Shown here: positions 24,288 to 35,601 of the stretch, in pieces
How positions within the stretch are numbered: the stretch's first letter is position 1
Layout of the letters: every line of letters begins with the position of its first letter
NCBI RefSeq assembly: GCF_900005765.1
Contig: NC_041692.1
Coordinates: forward strand, 1 to 64,000
DNA length: 64,000 bases
Direction of reading: 5' to 3'
Source of the DNA: Plasmodium relictum
Lineage: Eukaryota; Apicomplexa; Aconoidasida; Haemosporida; Plasmodiidae
Notes under the pieces: model-generated
Seen by the model: only the letters and a program-made list of their open reading frames with translations
What the model was told of the DNA's origin: nothing
Database searches by the model: none
Translations under genes and position numbers: made by a program

Positions 24288-26874
24288 TATTTAAATTATT
24301 AATTCCTCAAAGTTATATATCCAATTTTAATACTTATATTTTAAAATAAATCTATATATGAGCTATATTTTATTCTTCATTTTATTATTTATTTTTTTTT
24401 TTTTCCATTAAATGTATATATAATATTTAATTTTATTTTTTTGATTTTTTACATACTTTTGCTATAAAAGTTTCTTTTTATTTTTTAATGTAAACTTATA
24501 TATATTATTCTTATTCTTTAAAAATTTATTCATATATTTCTCATGAATTCATTTATATTTTTTTATGTTTCTATTTTAATAAAAAAATATATATTTATAT
24601 ACGTATATTTTTTTTTTTTTTCTTACTTTTTTTATACTGATGAAATTAAGGGGGTATAGAAGTACTATTATTTTTTTTTTTTTATAATACTAAAATATAT
24701 TAAAAAAAAAATTAAAAAATATAAGTAAAAAAAAATATATATATACTTATATATATTAACTTTTTTATTTTATTTTATTTTATTTTTTTTTTTTTTTTAA
24801 TAATGTTTATTATTCTTTTACAATTGCAGTATGCAAAATTGAATTAAAAGACTTTATATGTTGTTCCCATGTATATATTTTGTAAAAAAAAAAAATACTA
24901 GAATTTTAACTATTTTTTTTTTATAGTTTAACATTTACTTTTTTTAAGTTTTCACTACAACAGTAATTATTTTTAACACTTTTTATGCTTATTTTATTTT
25001 TTTTTCTTTTGTATTCAAAATATAATTTTAAGGTTAAATACATACTACACCACTTAAAGCTCTATTTTCTTGTATTTAAAAAAAAAAAAAAAAAAGAATA
25101 AAGAAGCAAAAGTAAATAGAAAAAAGATAGAAACTGAAAAAATACATAAAAAAAAAAAAATAATAAAAAAGATAAAACAAAAATGAATACGCTATTTACG
25201 TTTAATTTTGAATATTTGTAAAATAATTAATTAAATATAACTTTTTTAATAGTTATTTGTTACCTAATTTTTAGTAAAATGTAAATTAACATATTTAAAT
25301 TTACATTCCTATACACCGTAGTTTAACACATAAAAAATGATAAATCAAGTAGAAGGATAGAAAATAAAAGTAATTTGAAAAACAATGAAATGCTGTAAAT
25401 GCCTCTTCATTTAAAGAATTAAACTGGTGTAAAGAAAATAAGATAATGGCAAAAAGTATAAAGAATAACATGTAAATATTATGTATATTTAAAATATTAA
25501 AACATAAAAATATAATACTTCAAGATATTAAAAATTTATATATAGTAGTTATTGAAGTAAAATATTTCTATCTAAAACCAAATAATACTTAATAATATAT
25601 ATTTTTTTAATATAGAATTTGAATTTTAAGTTCTAATCCTTTTTGATTTCCTTTTAATTTTTTTTTTTTTCAGTAACATTATTGTATTTTCTACTGTGAA
25701 TTTTTACATGCCTATTATTTTCCAGATACATTTAACAAAATATAATAATAACACTTTTTAAAATTATATGTTGGTATCTTATAAAATTATAATATTTTTC
25801 ATTTACAATTTAAAGAAAAAAAAAAATATGTAAAAAGGTGAATTAACAAAACAAATAAATTCGAATGAATATAATAATAAAAATATATACTGTAGAAGTA
25901 TAAATTTTTTTTTTTTTTTTTAATGATATTTTAAAATAATTTAAATAAGTTATTTTATGACTTAAATTGTCTTATAAAAAAAAAAAAAGTAATAAATGTT
26001 TATATAACCAACTTTAATTTTTTTTATATAATTAATTGAAGAATTAAATATATAAGATGTATAGTCAAAATTTTTTTGATAGTTTCTTTTATATTTAACA
26101 AAAAAATAAATTTGAATTTTCAAATAAAAGTAAAATAAAATATATATATATATATATATATATACTAATTTTTGAAAAAAATTATCCTATTGTATATAAA
26201 AAAAGAAAAATCTATACAAATAAAATGAATGTTGTATTAAAAAAAAAAAAATAATAAAAATTGCTTTACCATTTTAAAAAAGAGTAAAATTAATTTTTTG
26301 CTTTTTTTTCCAATTATTGATTTTTTTCAAAATTTAAACCTATTTTTAATCTAAAGTATTTGAGATATATTTACTAAAAATTCAAGTATTCTTATTTCAT
26401 TACTTTAAACATATAAAAAATAAAGTAAAATAAATATTAAATGAATATTATAAAAGTTCCAGTTACAAAATATATATATGCATATATATATATAATATAT
26501 ATTAAATTTTTTTAGAGCTTTATTCATGTATGTTTACATTTTTATACATAAAAATTTTAATCTAATTAAAATAACATCACATCATTTTAAAATTTTAGTA
26601 AGATTAATGTAGCAAAAATTATGTGAATTATATAAAAATAAAATAAAATGAAATACATAACTTTTTCTAGATAAATATATATTTTTTTTTTCTCTTTTGT
26701 GTGTGTTTTTGATTATTTGTAATTAATTTTTAGTTACTATGAATATTAACAACAATTATTAAAAATAAGTTTTAATTTATAAACAAGAGAATATAAAAAG
26801 CAGTTATAATAAGAAAAAATAATCAGAAGCATTTTTAGGAAAAGTACTGTTAAAAAATAAATATATCTATTTAA
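24082..26874. promoter_or_regulatory. Long divergent intergenic region upstream of RPS7 and a helical-repeat gene
   Basis: About 2.8 kb separate two genes that point away from each other, so both promoters lie here, including that of a highly expressed ribosomal protein. It holds an 85-base (AT)n tract at 24200..24284 about 120 bases from the RPS7 start codon, and many A/T homopolymers. A slightly less AT-rich patch at 25300-25450 contains no frame I can support. No further gene seen. Confidence 0.5.
24200..24284. repeat. (AT)n microsatellite, longest in the window
   Basis: About 85 bases of uninterrupted AT dinucleotide upstream of RPS7. Such a tract is self-complementary and likely polymorphic in length. 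Confidence 0.95.
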
Positions 26875-29484
26875 ATGAATTCTTATTTATATAAAAATTA
26901 TTTTCCTTCAAAATATTTAAAAAGTTATAACTTATTTAAAAAATACAAAGATGTAAAATATTTTAATAATACACCAATTCCTAAAAGAGTAGGATTTACT
27001 AAACCTACATTTAAGTTAAATAGAAAAGCACAAAAATATATAGTTAATGTTCAATGGCTAAAAAGTAGTGACATTAAAAAATTAGAAAAATTATGTAAAA
27101 ATATAAAAAAAGATGCCAATTTATTTAATAGCTATGAAATTATTGACTTAATATATTATTTAAGCAAACATTCATATAAAAACATATATTTAACTATAGA
27201 ACCATTGCTATTTCATTTTTTTCTTAAATATAACACTTCAACTAATTTAAATGGTATTTCACTACATAGATTATTGAGAGTACTCACAGAATATCAAGAT
27301 TTAGTTTATAGAGAATGGATATATTCAATTGCAAAAATTATATCAAAAAAGCATGCTCATATATCAATGAGAGATATTCAACTCATTTTAGATGACTTAG
27401 CTTTATTTTATGATTTTCAAATACAATGTCAAATAATTCCATTTTACAAAACTATAGTAAATAGAATAAATGAACTTGAAATAAAAAGATTACCATTTCT
27501 TATACATGTTATTGGTAGAATTGGATGTAATAATAATGATTTATTAAATATTCTTTTTAACACACTACGAAAAAATATTTGTAAAAATGAATTGTATAGA
27601 TCAGATTTTTCAGGTTTAATATTAAGAGGATTAGCAAATCTTAAAATATTACCTGATAAAAACATTTTATATCAATTATATAAGCCTGTAAGAGATAATA
27701 TAAATTATACTAATATAAAGTATATATCTTGGTGCGCTGATGGATTTTCTAGGTTAAATTATTTTTTCCCATTACCCCAACTGGTAAATCAAATATTAAA
27801 AATGAAAGAAAAAATATCTCATCTTGAGCTTAATGATTTTTCATCTATACTAAACTGCATTCAAGCATATATTTTAATAAAGCTATATAACAATCATAAT
27901 ATAAATTCAAATATGCCAACAGAAAAATGTTTTATGTTATCTAATAAAAATTATAAAAATAGTTTTTCTAATAATCAAAATCAATTTATTAGTGATAATT
28001 TACATAATGAGACAAATAAAACATTTCAATCTTTTAAAAATGATGATAATTTAAATATTTCTCAAAATAAAAAAAGTTCTTTGAATAAGGATTTATTTAT
28101 TAAGAACAAAAAGTTTATTCAAGAAGATTTTAAAAAAGAAGAAAAATTACTAATGGAGAAAAATAATTATTTGAATGGAGAAAAAATACATAATATTGAA
28201 AATGAAGAAAAAGAATATTTTTTTAGTTTAAATACTCAAAGAGACTATAATGACTATGAAAAAAAAAAAGATATTATTATGAATAAAAATGAATTTAATA
28301 CAGAAAAAGAGGGGAGACAAAATAGCAAAGATAATAATAAAAATATATATATAGAAAATAAAGAAAGTACAAAATTTTTCTGTGACAATTCAAATTCAAG
28401 CTCAAATAAAACAAATTTAAATGAAATATATTCAAATTTTGATATTAACGATAACTTAATATCTGTTGAAAAGTTATATGAAATCTATTTAAAATTAGAA
28501 AATTTGATAATAGAAAAGATTAGTGAAAGCATTTATAACAGTACTCCTCCTTATAGAGTTATTATGTTTGAATTGATGACTAGGTTATTTAGATTTTATG
28601 GAAAACCTATTGATCTAATTATAAACATGAAAACTCATAGATATGACACTTCTTTATTATTAAAATATACAAACAGTCTACAACTTATTATATCTAATCA
28701 AAATAGTAGAAAAAAAAGTGATTCAGAATTATCCTTTTATGTCAAACAATATAATTTCCCAAATGAGTTTTTTTTTGGAAATATAGAAAATCCTGAAAAA
28801 CGTGAAGATTCATCAAACAAAGGAGAAATAAGGAGAATAGAGTATGAACATATGTATGAAAATTCTAAAAGTATAAAGCATAAAAAAAAAAAAGATGAAA
28901 TAGAAAAAACATACATAGATATTAATAACCAAAAAAGCATAAGCGAAAAGGATAAAAAAGATGTGAATGAAAAAAATCATTTAAACGTGAATATTCCATT
29001 ACCTAAAATTTTTAAAAATTTTTTGCATTCAATATTCTTTAGAACGCCTGCATTAGGAGGAAGAACTATTATGCTACTATTAATTGCTTTAGTTAGATTA
29101 AATTTTGGAGAAAGAGAAAAATCAGAATATTTAAATCCAGTTAATTCTCATATTTTACCTTTTATGAAAGCTAATGAAATATATAGGCCTTTTACAAAAT
29201 GTATTATTCGTGAAATCATTAGAAAACTGGAAACATTTAATGCAGAAGAATTGATCATATGCTCAATTTGTTTAAATGAATTAGATGCTTTGGATTTAAA
29301 TCATGAATTTTTTTCATTACTAATTGATAGATTTCTTAATTTAAAAAAAGATAATTATATGAGCAAAGATCAATTATTACAATTAAAAAAGTTGTTCAAC
29401 TTTTGGTTTAATAAAAAAAAAAATCTTATTAAAAGTTTAAATTTTACTTCAATAAAGCATATAAAAAACCTTTTTTTTGCATAA
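26875..29484 (+). CDS. Helical-repeat (heptatricopeptide/FASTK-like) protein, probably organellar
   Basis: A single exon of 869 residues. Residues 45-330 are a series of roughly 35-40-residue helical pairs with leucine spacing and short loops, such as DLIYYLSKHSYKN, HRLLRVLTEYQDL, QLILDDLALFYDF, LPFLIHVIGRIG, SGLILRGLANLKI and KYISWCADGFSRLNY. This pattern resembles the repeats of the apicomplexan RAP-domain/FASTK-type RNA-binding proteins of mitochondria and apicoplast. A disordered Asn/Lys/Glu insert spans about 340-520. A second helical block (about 535-600 and 705-850) follows, with the conserved-looking IFFRTPALGGRTIMLLLIALVRLNF. I see no RAP domain at the C-terminus. The basic, aromatic N-terminus (MNSYLYKNYFPSKYLKSYN) could be a mitochondrial presequence. 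A role in organellar RNA or mitoribosome maturation is inference from the family. Confidence 0.8.
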   Translation: MNSYLYKNYFPSKYLKSYNLFKKYKDVKYFNNTPIPKRVGFTKPTFKLNRKAQKYIVNVQWLKSSDIKKLEKLCKNIKKDANLFNSYEIIDLIYYLSKHSYKNIYLTIEPLLFHFFLKYNTSTNLNGISLHRLLRVLTEYQDLVYREWIYSIAKIISKKHAHISMRDIQLILDDLALFYDFQIQCQIIPFYKTIVNRINELEIKRLPFLIHVIGRIGCNNNDLLNILFNTLRKNICKNELYRSDFSGLILRGLANLKILPDKNILYQLYKPVRDNINYTNIKYISWCADGFSRLNYFFPLPQLVNQILKMKEKISHLELNDFSSILNCIQAYILIKLYNNHNINSNMPTEKCFMLSNKNYKNSFSNNQNQFISDNLHNETNKTFQSFKNDDNLNISQNKKSSLNKDLFIKNKKFIQEDFKKEEKLLMEKNNYLNGEKIHNIENEEKEYFFSLNTQRDYNDYEKKKDIIMNKNEFNTEKEGRQNSKDNNKNIYIENKESTKFFCDNSNSSSNKTNLNEIYSNFDINDNLISVEKLYEIYLKLENLIIEKISESIYNSTPPYRVIMFELMTRLFRFYGKPIDLIINMKTHRYDTSLLLKYTNSLQLIISNQNSRKKSDSELSFYVKQYNFPNEFFFGNIENPEKREDSSNKGEIRRIEYEHMYENSKSIKHKKKKDEIEKTYIDINNQKSISEKDKKDVNEKNHLNVNIPLPKIFKNFLHSIFFRTPALGGRTIMLLLIALVRLNFGEREKSEYLNPVNSHILPFMKANEIYRPFTKCIIREIIRKLETFNAEELIICSICLNELDALDLNHEFFSLLIDRFLNLKKDNYMSKDQLLQLKKLFNFWFNKKKNLIKSLNFTSIKHIKNLFFA

Positions 29485-30201
29485 CTATTTATATATTTAT
29501 TAAATTTTATTTTTTATTTGGTGGAAAATATCACTACTTTCTTAATTTATTTTTTGATTTTATATGTAATATTTCTTTATATTATTCTATTATTAAAATA
29601 ACTTTGTATATATATATATATATTTTCTTTTTCAATAAGCATACATTATTTTATAAATATTTCAATTTTTTTTATTGTTTTTTAGTTTAATATTCTTTTC
29701 TTTAATTTCAAATAACTGAAAAAAAATTTAGAATCAATTATTTTTAAAAACATAATGCATAAACATATTTTAATTAATACAGTATAAAGTTTCTTTATTA
29801 TTGAAATATATATATATAATTGAAATAATTAATATTAAGAATTTTAAATCATACGTGCATTAAAAAATTCACGAGTAAAAAATAAACAATGAAAAAAGAT
29901 ACATGTTCGAGTTTTTAATTATTCCCCCTAAAAATTCATCTTTAAAATTTTTTTTTTTTTAATGAAAGATTATTATAAAATATAAATTATCTAAAAAGTA
30001 TGTCATAATTTTTAAAAAAAATTTTTATATATTTATTTTTTAGTTTATATGAAATATATATGGATTAATTTTTTCAAAGATATTTCAAATTTATAAAATC
30101 TATTTATATTCTTACGTTTTACATTTTAAAGTTTTTCTTTAATATTTCAATAGTATTATATATATATATAATATATATGTACAATACATACAACTTTTAC
30201 A
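29485..30201. other. Intergenic region, no gene seen
   Basis: It lies between two plus-strand genes and so should carry the 3' UTR of the first and the promoter of the second. Only poly-A/T runs and short TA tracts are visible. Confidence 0.6.
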
Positions 30202-30908
30202 ATGCCATTTATAAAAAAAATTTCTAAATGTTTTTTAAGCGGATGCTCTTGGTATAAAAAGTATTATTTATATAAGTGAATTTATGCATAAATAAGTTAA
30301 TAAATATACATATATATATGTATATGAATATTCTATTTACTAAATGAAAATAATATATAATATAATGAATACTTTTATGTAGCTTTAAAAATTTGAATTA
30401 TATGTTTTGTAAAAAATTATATATTTCTACATGTTATGAACTATTTCTATATTTTTTTTTTTTTAGTTTTAGTTTCCGTAAATTTTTTAACGAAGATTAT
30501 TTTTGGACAAAGGCAAACGTTGGTCCTTTTTTTATTGGTCTCTTAACAGCTCCTTATTGGTTTTCAGCTTTAAAAGTAATTTTTTTTTCTTTTTATATTA
30601 AAATTTGTATATAAATATATAATTTATTTTTAATAAAGAAAATATATAAAAATATATTTATATTAAAAAAAAAAATTGAAAATTTATCTATTTGAATTTT
30701 ATTTTTCTAAATTTTTTTATTATAGACTATTTACTGGACACTAAGTTATGAAAAATTAAATAAACAAGAAATTTTATCTGATAGATTTACATGGTTGTAT
30801 GAAAGAATGCTAGAAGACGAAGTTCATAAAACTCTTTTGCAAAAATTACCATCATATAATTTTAAAAACTCTGGTCCTGAAAATATTTTAGGGCCGAGTG
30901 AATTATAA
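30202..30908 (+). CDS. Small conserved-looking three-exon protein, function unknown
   Basis: Proposed exons are 30202..30260, 30467..30575 and 30726..30908, giving about 116 residues. The start MPFIKKISKCFLSGCSWYK is followed by FRKFFNEDYFWTKANVGPFF, then IGLLTAPYWFSALK joined in phase 0 to TIYWTLSYEKLNKQEILSD; the protein ends GPENILGPSEL. The last splice (AAA|GTAATT to TTATAG|ACT) is clear. The first is ambiguous: donors at 30261 and 30276 and acceptors before 30467 and 30473 are all in phase. The middle exon has one moderately hydrophobic segment that could be membrane-embedded. The Trp/Tyr/Phe-rich composition and small size recall subunits or assembly factors of mitochondrial respiratory complexes, but this is a guess. 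Confidence 0.75.
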
Positions 30909-31128
30909 TATTTTTTTTTTTATATTAAAATATTTCTTCCCTACCTCTGTTTTTTTTCTCTCCTTTTTAAAAGTTTTATCATTAAAATATATTATTTTTT
31001 TTTATATTTTTAAAATAAGAGAGAAGAAAAAAAAAAATTAATACTATATAAAAAAAAAAAAAACATTTTTTTAAAAACTAAATATATGAATTTAATTATT
31101 ATTTTACCATAAAAATTTTGAAGAAAAA

Positions 31129-32064
31129 ATGTCAGCATCTTATAAAATTAAAAAAATTAATTTTGATTTTATTTATAAAAATGAGGAAATTAAAAACAAC
31201 GTGTATTTACCAAGTAGCGATACTTTCACTTTCATTGAGGTATTAGAAAATGAAGTAGAAAATATTTCATCAAATGTAAACATTGCTTTAGAAATGGGGT
31301 AATTATGAAATGATATATCATTAAAAAATATAAATATATAAAATAAAATAAAAAAAAAAAAAAAACAAATATATAAATAAAATATATATTTTAATTACAA
31401 AAAAAAAAAAAAAAAGTGTGTACATAAATATATGTAATATTCACATAAAGAAACATATTATGCTTTTGTTTTAATGATAGAAAAATATAAAAAATTAAAA
31501 GTATAATATTGAAAATATTTCATTATTTTTTAAACTTTATTATTAATTTTTTTTAGAACAGGAAGTGGTTATTTGATTTTATCCTTGTATGAGATGCTAT
31601 TAAAAAAAAACAAAAAAATTGAACTTCTTTATTGTATTGATATAAATGAAGCGGCTTGTAATTGTATAAGAAATTTAACTAATATTAATAAAATTTCAAA
31701 TGTAGAAATACTTAATAACAATTTATTTAGCAATCTAAGAAAGTGTAATCAATTTGATTTAGTTATATTTAACCCACCTTATGTTCCAACAGGAGAAGAT
31801 GAAATTAACAAAACAGACATCGTTGCTTCGTATGCAGGAGGTAAGCTAGGAAGAGAGGTTATTATGAAGTTTTTATTAAACGTATATGATTATGTTAGTA
31901 TTAACGGAGTTATATACTTATTATTAGAAAAACAGAATTTACCACACGAAATTATGAATAGCGTTAATATAAAAAAAAAGTTTAATTGTATTGAATTAAA
32001 AAAAAAAAAAACATTAAATGAAACAATTTTTATTTACAAACTTAGAAAAAAACTTATTCCCTAA
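31129..32064 (+). CDS. HemK2/MTQ2-type class I methyltransferase (N6AMT1 family)
   Basis: Two exons, 31129..31298 and 31557..32064, give 225 residues, close to the family size of about 215. The splice GG|GTAATT to TTTTAG|A rebuilds the SAM-binding motif I as LEMGTGSGYL. Upstream is VYLPSSDTFTFIEVLE, the typical HemK2 start (Y.P..DTF..L.AL..). Motif II contains YCIDINEAAC. The catalytic FNPPYVP, with its NPPY tetrad, is intact and followed by DIVASYAGGKLGREV, the usual substrate loop. Family members methylate the glutamine of the GGQ motif in release factor eRF1, working with the small partner TRM112. A TRM112 gene is not in this window. Some relatives have also been proposed to act on DNA adenine or on histone lysine, but the sequence here cannot separate these roles. 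Confidence 0.93.
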
Positions 32065-32813
32065 AAATTTTAAATTATAAAGTATTTCTTTGTTTATATT
32101 ATTATAATAAAATAGACTAAAAAAAAAACTGTAATGCATATAACTTTTTTTTAAATACTTCTTTATTTATACAAAATATGTAGCATTATAAGTAATTATT
32201 AGAAACAATTTTTCTTAATATTTAATTTGAAAATCTGAATTTGTTTTATAAAATTAAAATGTGGAAAAATTATTTAAAAAAAAAAAGAAAAATGTATATA
32301 TGCATATTTTTATAAAATTTTTTCATTAATATAAATGAAAATTTTTATTTTTTTGAAAAAAAAATGTAATAAATAAACAAAAAAAATACGATTCTATATA
32401 AATTATGAATACACATTTGATGAAAAACTAATGAAAAAAAATAAAGAAAAAAATATAAGGGATAAAAGAAACATGTAAATAAACAAATAACAAATAATTA
32501 AATAAATAAATAAAATAAACACATAAATAAATAAATGATAACTACACATATAAAAATAAAATGTTGTAAACATATCAGAACAACTTAATAGTGATTATTA
32601 CAAAGAAAAGTAAAAAAAAAAAAAAATAATAAATAAAAAGAAATAACATTGTTTCTTTAAGATATTTAAAAAAAAAAAAAATAAAATAATTTTTTTTTAA
32701 AAAAGTATATTCAAAACATATAAAGAAAACAAGATTAATAAATATATATTAACTAAGATTTTCGTATAATATTTTCCATTATTTTTTAAGCTTATTTATC
32801 TCTTTTTTTTTTT
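32065..32813. other. Convergent 3' region, no gene seen
   Basis: It lies between the methyltransferase (+) and the SNARE gene (-), both ending towards it. It contains A/T homopolymers and runs of AAATAA units near 32480-32540. No frame worth calling. Confidence 0.6.
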
Positions 32814-33852
32814 TTATACATTATAAAATGACCATATAAAAAAAATAAATATTGCTATACTTGAAATTAAGTAAATACATAATTTGTTGTTTTCTAACCA
32901 CATATAAAAATTTAGGCTCATAGCTTGCCTCCTAAAACTTATATTTTCCTGATTTAATTTTTCGCTTTTATTAACTAGTATATCAATTTTTTCTCTTCTT
33001 TCTAATATTTTTTCAATATTTTCAATTATAATATTTTGTATATTGTTAATTTGGTTTTTTATATTATGAACATCATTAGATTCATATTCATTAAATATTC
33101 TCTAAAAAATAAAAATAATAAATAAATTAAATATAATAAACAATTTATATTATAGGAAAATTTGATTTTTCGTTTTTTTTTTTATCATTATCAAAATAAA
33201 AGCTATTATTTTATACTCTGTTATTACCATATTTTCTTTTAATACAGGTTTAAATTGCTCATCTAATGACAAAGTAATTAAATCAGACGTATTTTTAAAC
33301 TTTTTAAAAAATCTATAAAAGTTGAAAAAAAAAATAAAAATATATATGTAAATGAAATATTAAAATAATTAGATAATTATCATATATTAATTATTATTTT
33401 AAATAGAACTAATATTTTACATTTTTGATATTTCTTCTAGAAAAGCGTAAGGTGTTAAAAAACCCAATTCTTTATCTGTCATAGTCATAAATGTTATTCC
33501 ATTTTTCATAAGTTGGTGAAAAACATAACTAAAAATAAAATATAATTAAATATTATAAAAATATGTATGTTTATTTTTATTATCCTTTTAAAACAAGAAT
33601 TTTTTTTTTTTCTTGATTACTCATCATATATATATGACTTTCTTGATGAATGAGAAGGTATAATTTCAAGAAGTAATCTAGTAATATTTGAAAAATTGCC
33701 ACCAAATTCTGTGTATTCAGCCAAAACAGTTTTGTCTTTTAAAAAAATATATATATATATGTTGTATTAAAAATATCTTAATATTATAAATTTATATAAA
33801 TTTGTCGATAATTTTTTTTACCTCTTGCTACTAAACCATATATTATAGACAT
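32814..33852 (-). CDS. VAMP7: VAMP7-like R-SNARE with longin domain
   Basis: Five exons: 33822..33852, 33621..33735, 33421..33528, 33228..33312 and 32814..33101. All phases join to 208 residues, near the family's 220. The longin domain (about 1-110) begins MSIIYGLVARDKTVLAEYTE and continues FGGNFSNITRLLLEIIPSS, as in VAMP7; MTMTDKELGFLTPYAFLEEI matches the end of that domain. The R-SNARE helix (about 118-180) contains KNQINNIQNIIIENIEKILE then RREKIDILVNKSEKL; its zero-layer arginine follows ILE. A single C-terminal TM anchor, IYLISSIAIFIFFIW, ends the chain, so it is tail-anchored. Family members drive fusion in the endo-lysosomal and late secretory path. In Plasmodium the target compartment is unknown from sequence. 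Sec22 and Ykt6 are the other longin SNAREs; the N-terminus fits VAMP7 best. One residue at the exon 3/4 join (SKIFF) follows from a donor choice at 33420. Confidence 0.93.
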
Positions 33853-34650
33853 TTTTTTTTTGTAATAAAAGAATTTTATTTATTTTTTTTTTCTTTTCTT
33901 TGATTCGATATTAGTAAATTTTTACTTTCTTTTCATATGTTCTGTTTTTTAAATTTTATCAGTACTTTTACTGTGTTATTTTATTGTATGTAAACATTAT
34001 AAAATTATTTAAAGTTTTTATCTTTTTATAAATATTTATATAAAAAAGTATATTATTATAAAAAAATATTAAAAAGAAATTAATAAAACCAAATAAGCAA
34101 AAGGAAAAAAAAAAATAAAAAGGGAATTCTTTAATAGGAAAGAAATAAAAAAAAGTGGGATGCTTCTAAAAAAAATTTTAATTAAAATAAAATGATAAAA
34201 AAAAAAAAAAAATTTCGAATTGACAAATTTTATTTGTAATAATTTGAATGAACTATATAAATAATTAAAAGAAAAATTTTGTACAGTAAATATAAAAGTT
34301 ATAAGAATGGAATAATAAAAATTGATAAATTTATGTAAAAGATAATTAAAAAAGCAAATATAGAAAAATATAATTTTTTTTTAAAATATAAAATAAAAAG
34401 ATAGAATAAAGAAAGGGATTTTTTTTTTTTTTTTAGAGATAAAATTTAGGAAAAAAAAATAAGATATAGAAGTGTAACTAAATAAAATAAATATATATTT
34501 ATATAAATGATTTATTTGTGTTTATTTTGTTCTTATTTATAGATTTTTATTTTTATATACTTTTTTTTTTCTAAATGTGTGAAGAAATTTTAATTCATAG
34601 TTGCCTTACTTCTCATTTATTAAATAATTACAAAGAGGAACAGATAAAAA
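33853..34650. promoter_or_regulatory. Divergent intergenic region
   Basis: These 800 bases separate the SNARE gene (-) from the 316-residue gene (+), which point away from each other, so both promoters should lie here. Only A/T homopolymers are visible. Confidence 0.5.
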
Positions 34651-35601
34651 ATGTGCACTTTTAATAGTAAATCAGAAGAAATATATAAAAATATTATAAA
34701 CCATGTATTAGAAGATATTAACGGAGAAGAATTAAGTAAATATTATTTTCTAATTAAACAAACAGAATTAAATTCAAACTTGTTTTCTTTAAGCAAAATA
34801 AATTTTAGAGATGAAATCATAATTGATTTAAATAATGGCATTGAAGAAGATCAATCATTTGGAATACTTTTTAATAATTCTAAGATAATAAATAAAAAAA
34901 TTAACAAAGAGAAAAAAGAAAATAACTTATTAGAAAAGTTAATTTCATCAAATGATAAAATAACAGATGAAAAAATAATTGAAAAATTAAGCACATTATT
35001 AAAATGGAATAGTAGCGAAAATATTTTAAAAGAAAAAAAGCTTCATTTGCTTCATAAGTATTATTCTTTTTATGATGATATATTTAGTAAAAATATGTAT
35101 TTAATTGATGTAACATGTGATTTTCACATATCTAAACAATTAAATGATTTATTTGTCTTATCTTTAAGCAAATATAGCAAAATTCTTTTTGATATATTGA
35201 ATGATTTAAAAAAGTTTAATTGCAAAGATTTAAAAAAATTAATTAAAGAAAATGTAAAAATAGAATATGATGAAAGATTAGTGAAAGCTGATACGTCAGG
35301 AAAAAGAAAAAGAAAAACAATATTTATCAGTGAGCAAATGACTATTTTACAAATTTTTTACAACAATAATATATATAAAGTTAAAAGTAAAATAAAAGGG
35401 TTTCAATTTGATATAAATGAAAATCTTATTTCAAATCCTCATAATTTATTTTTGAATACACAAGAAGAGGGATGGATAATTATTTTAAAAAATAAAAACA
35501 ATAACTTAGAAAATTTTTTAACTCCATATGAATATGAAGAAAAAAAAAAAATTTTTATTCAAGAATATAACAGTCTCCTTAGTTATTTTGAATTAAACTA
35601 A
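34651..35601 (+). CDS. Conserved-looking protein of unknown function, 316 residues
   Basis: A single-exon frame starting MCTFNSKSEEIYKNIINHVL. The chain is mostly helical in the first two thirds (KLISSNDKITDEKIIEKLST and YLIDVTCDFHISKQLNDLFV), then has a basic patch SGKRKRKT (about 223-230), possibly a nuclear signal. A strand-rich end follows, with TIFISEQMTILQIFYNNNIY and GWIIILKNKNNN. There is no signal peptide, TM segment or enzymatic motif that I recognise. Low-complexity inserts are fewer than in its neighbours, which fits a small conserved protein. I cannot name a family. Confidence 0.8.
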   Translation: MCTFNSKSEEIYKNIINHVLEDINGEELSKYYFLIKQTELNSNLFSLSKINFRDEIIIDLNNGIEEDQSFGILFNNSKIINKKINKEKKENNLLEKLISSNDKITDEKIIEKLSTLLKWNSSENILKEKKLHLLHKYYSFYDDIFSKNMYLIDVTCDFHISKQLNDLFVLSLSKYSKILFDILNDLKKFNCKDLKKLIKENVKIEYDERLVKADTSGKRKRKTIFISEQMTILQIFYNNNIYKVKSKIKGFQFDINENLISNPHNLFLNTQEEGWIIILKNKNNNLENFLTPYEYEEKKKIFIQEYNSLLSYFELN

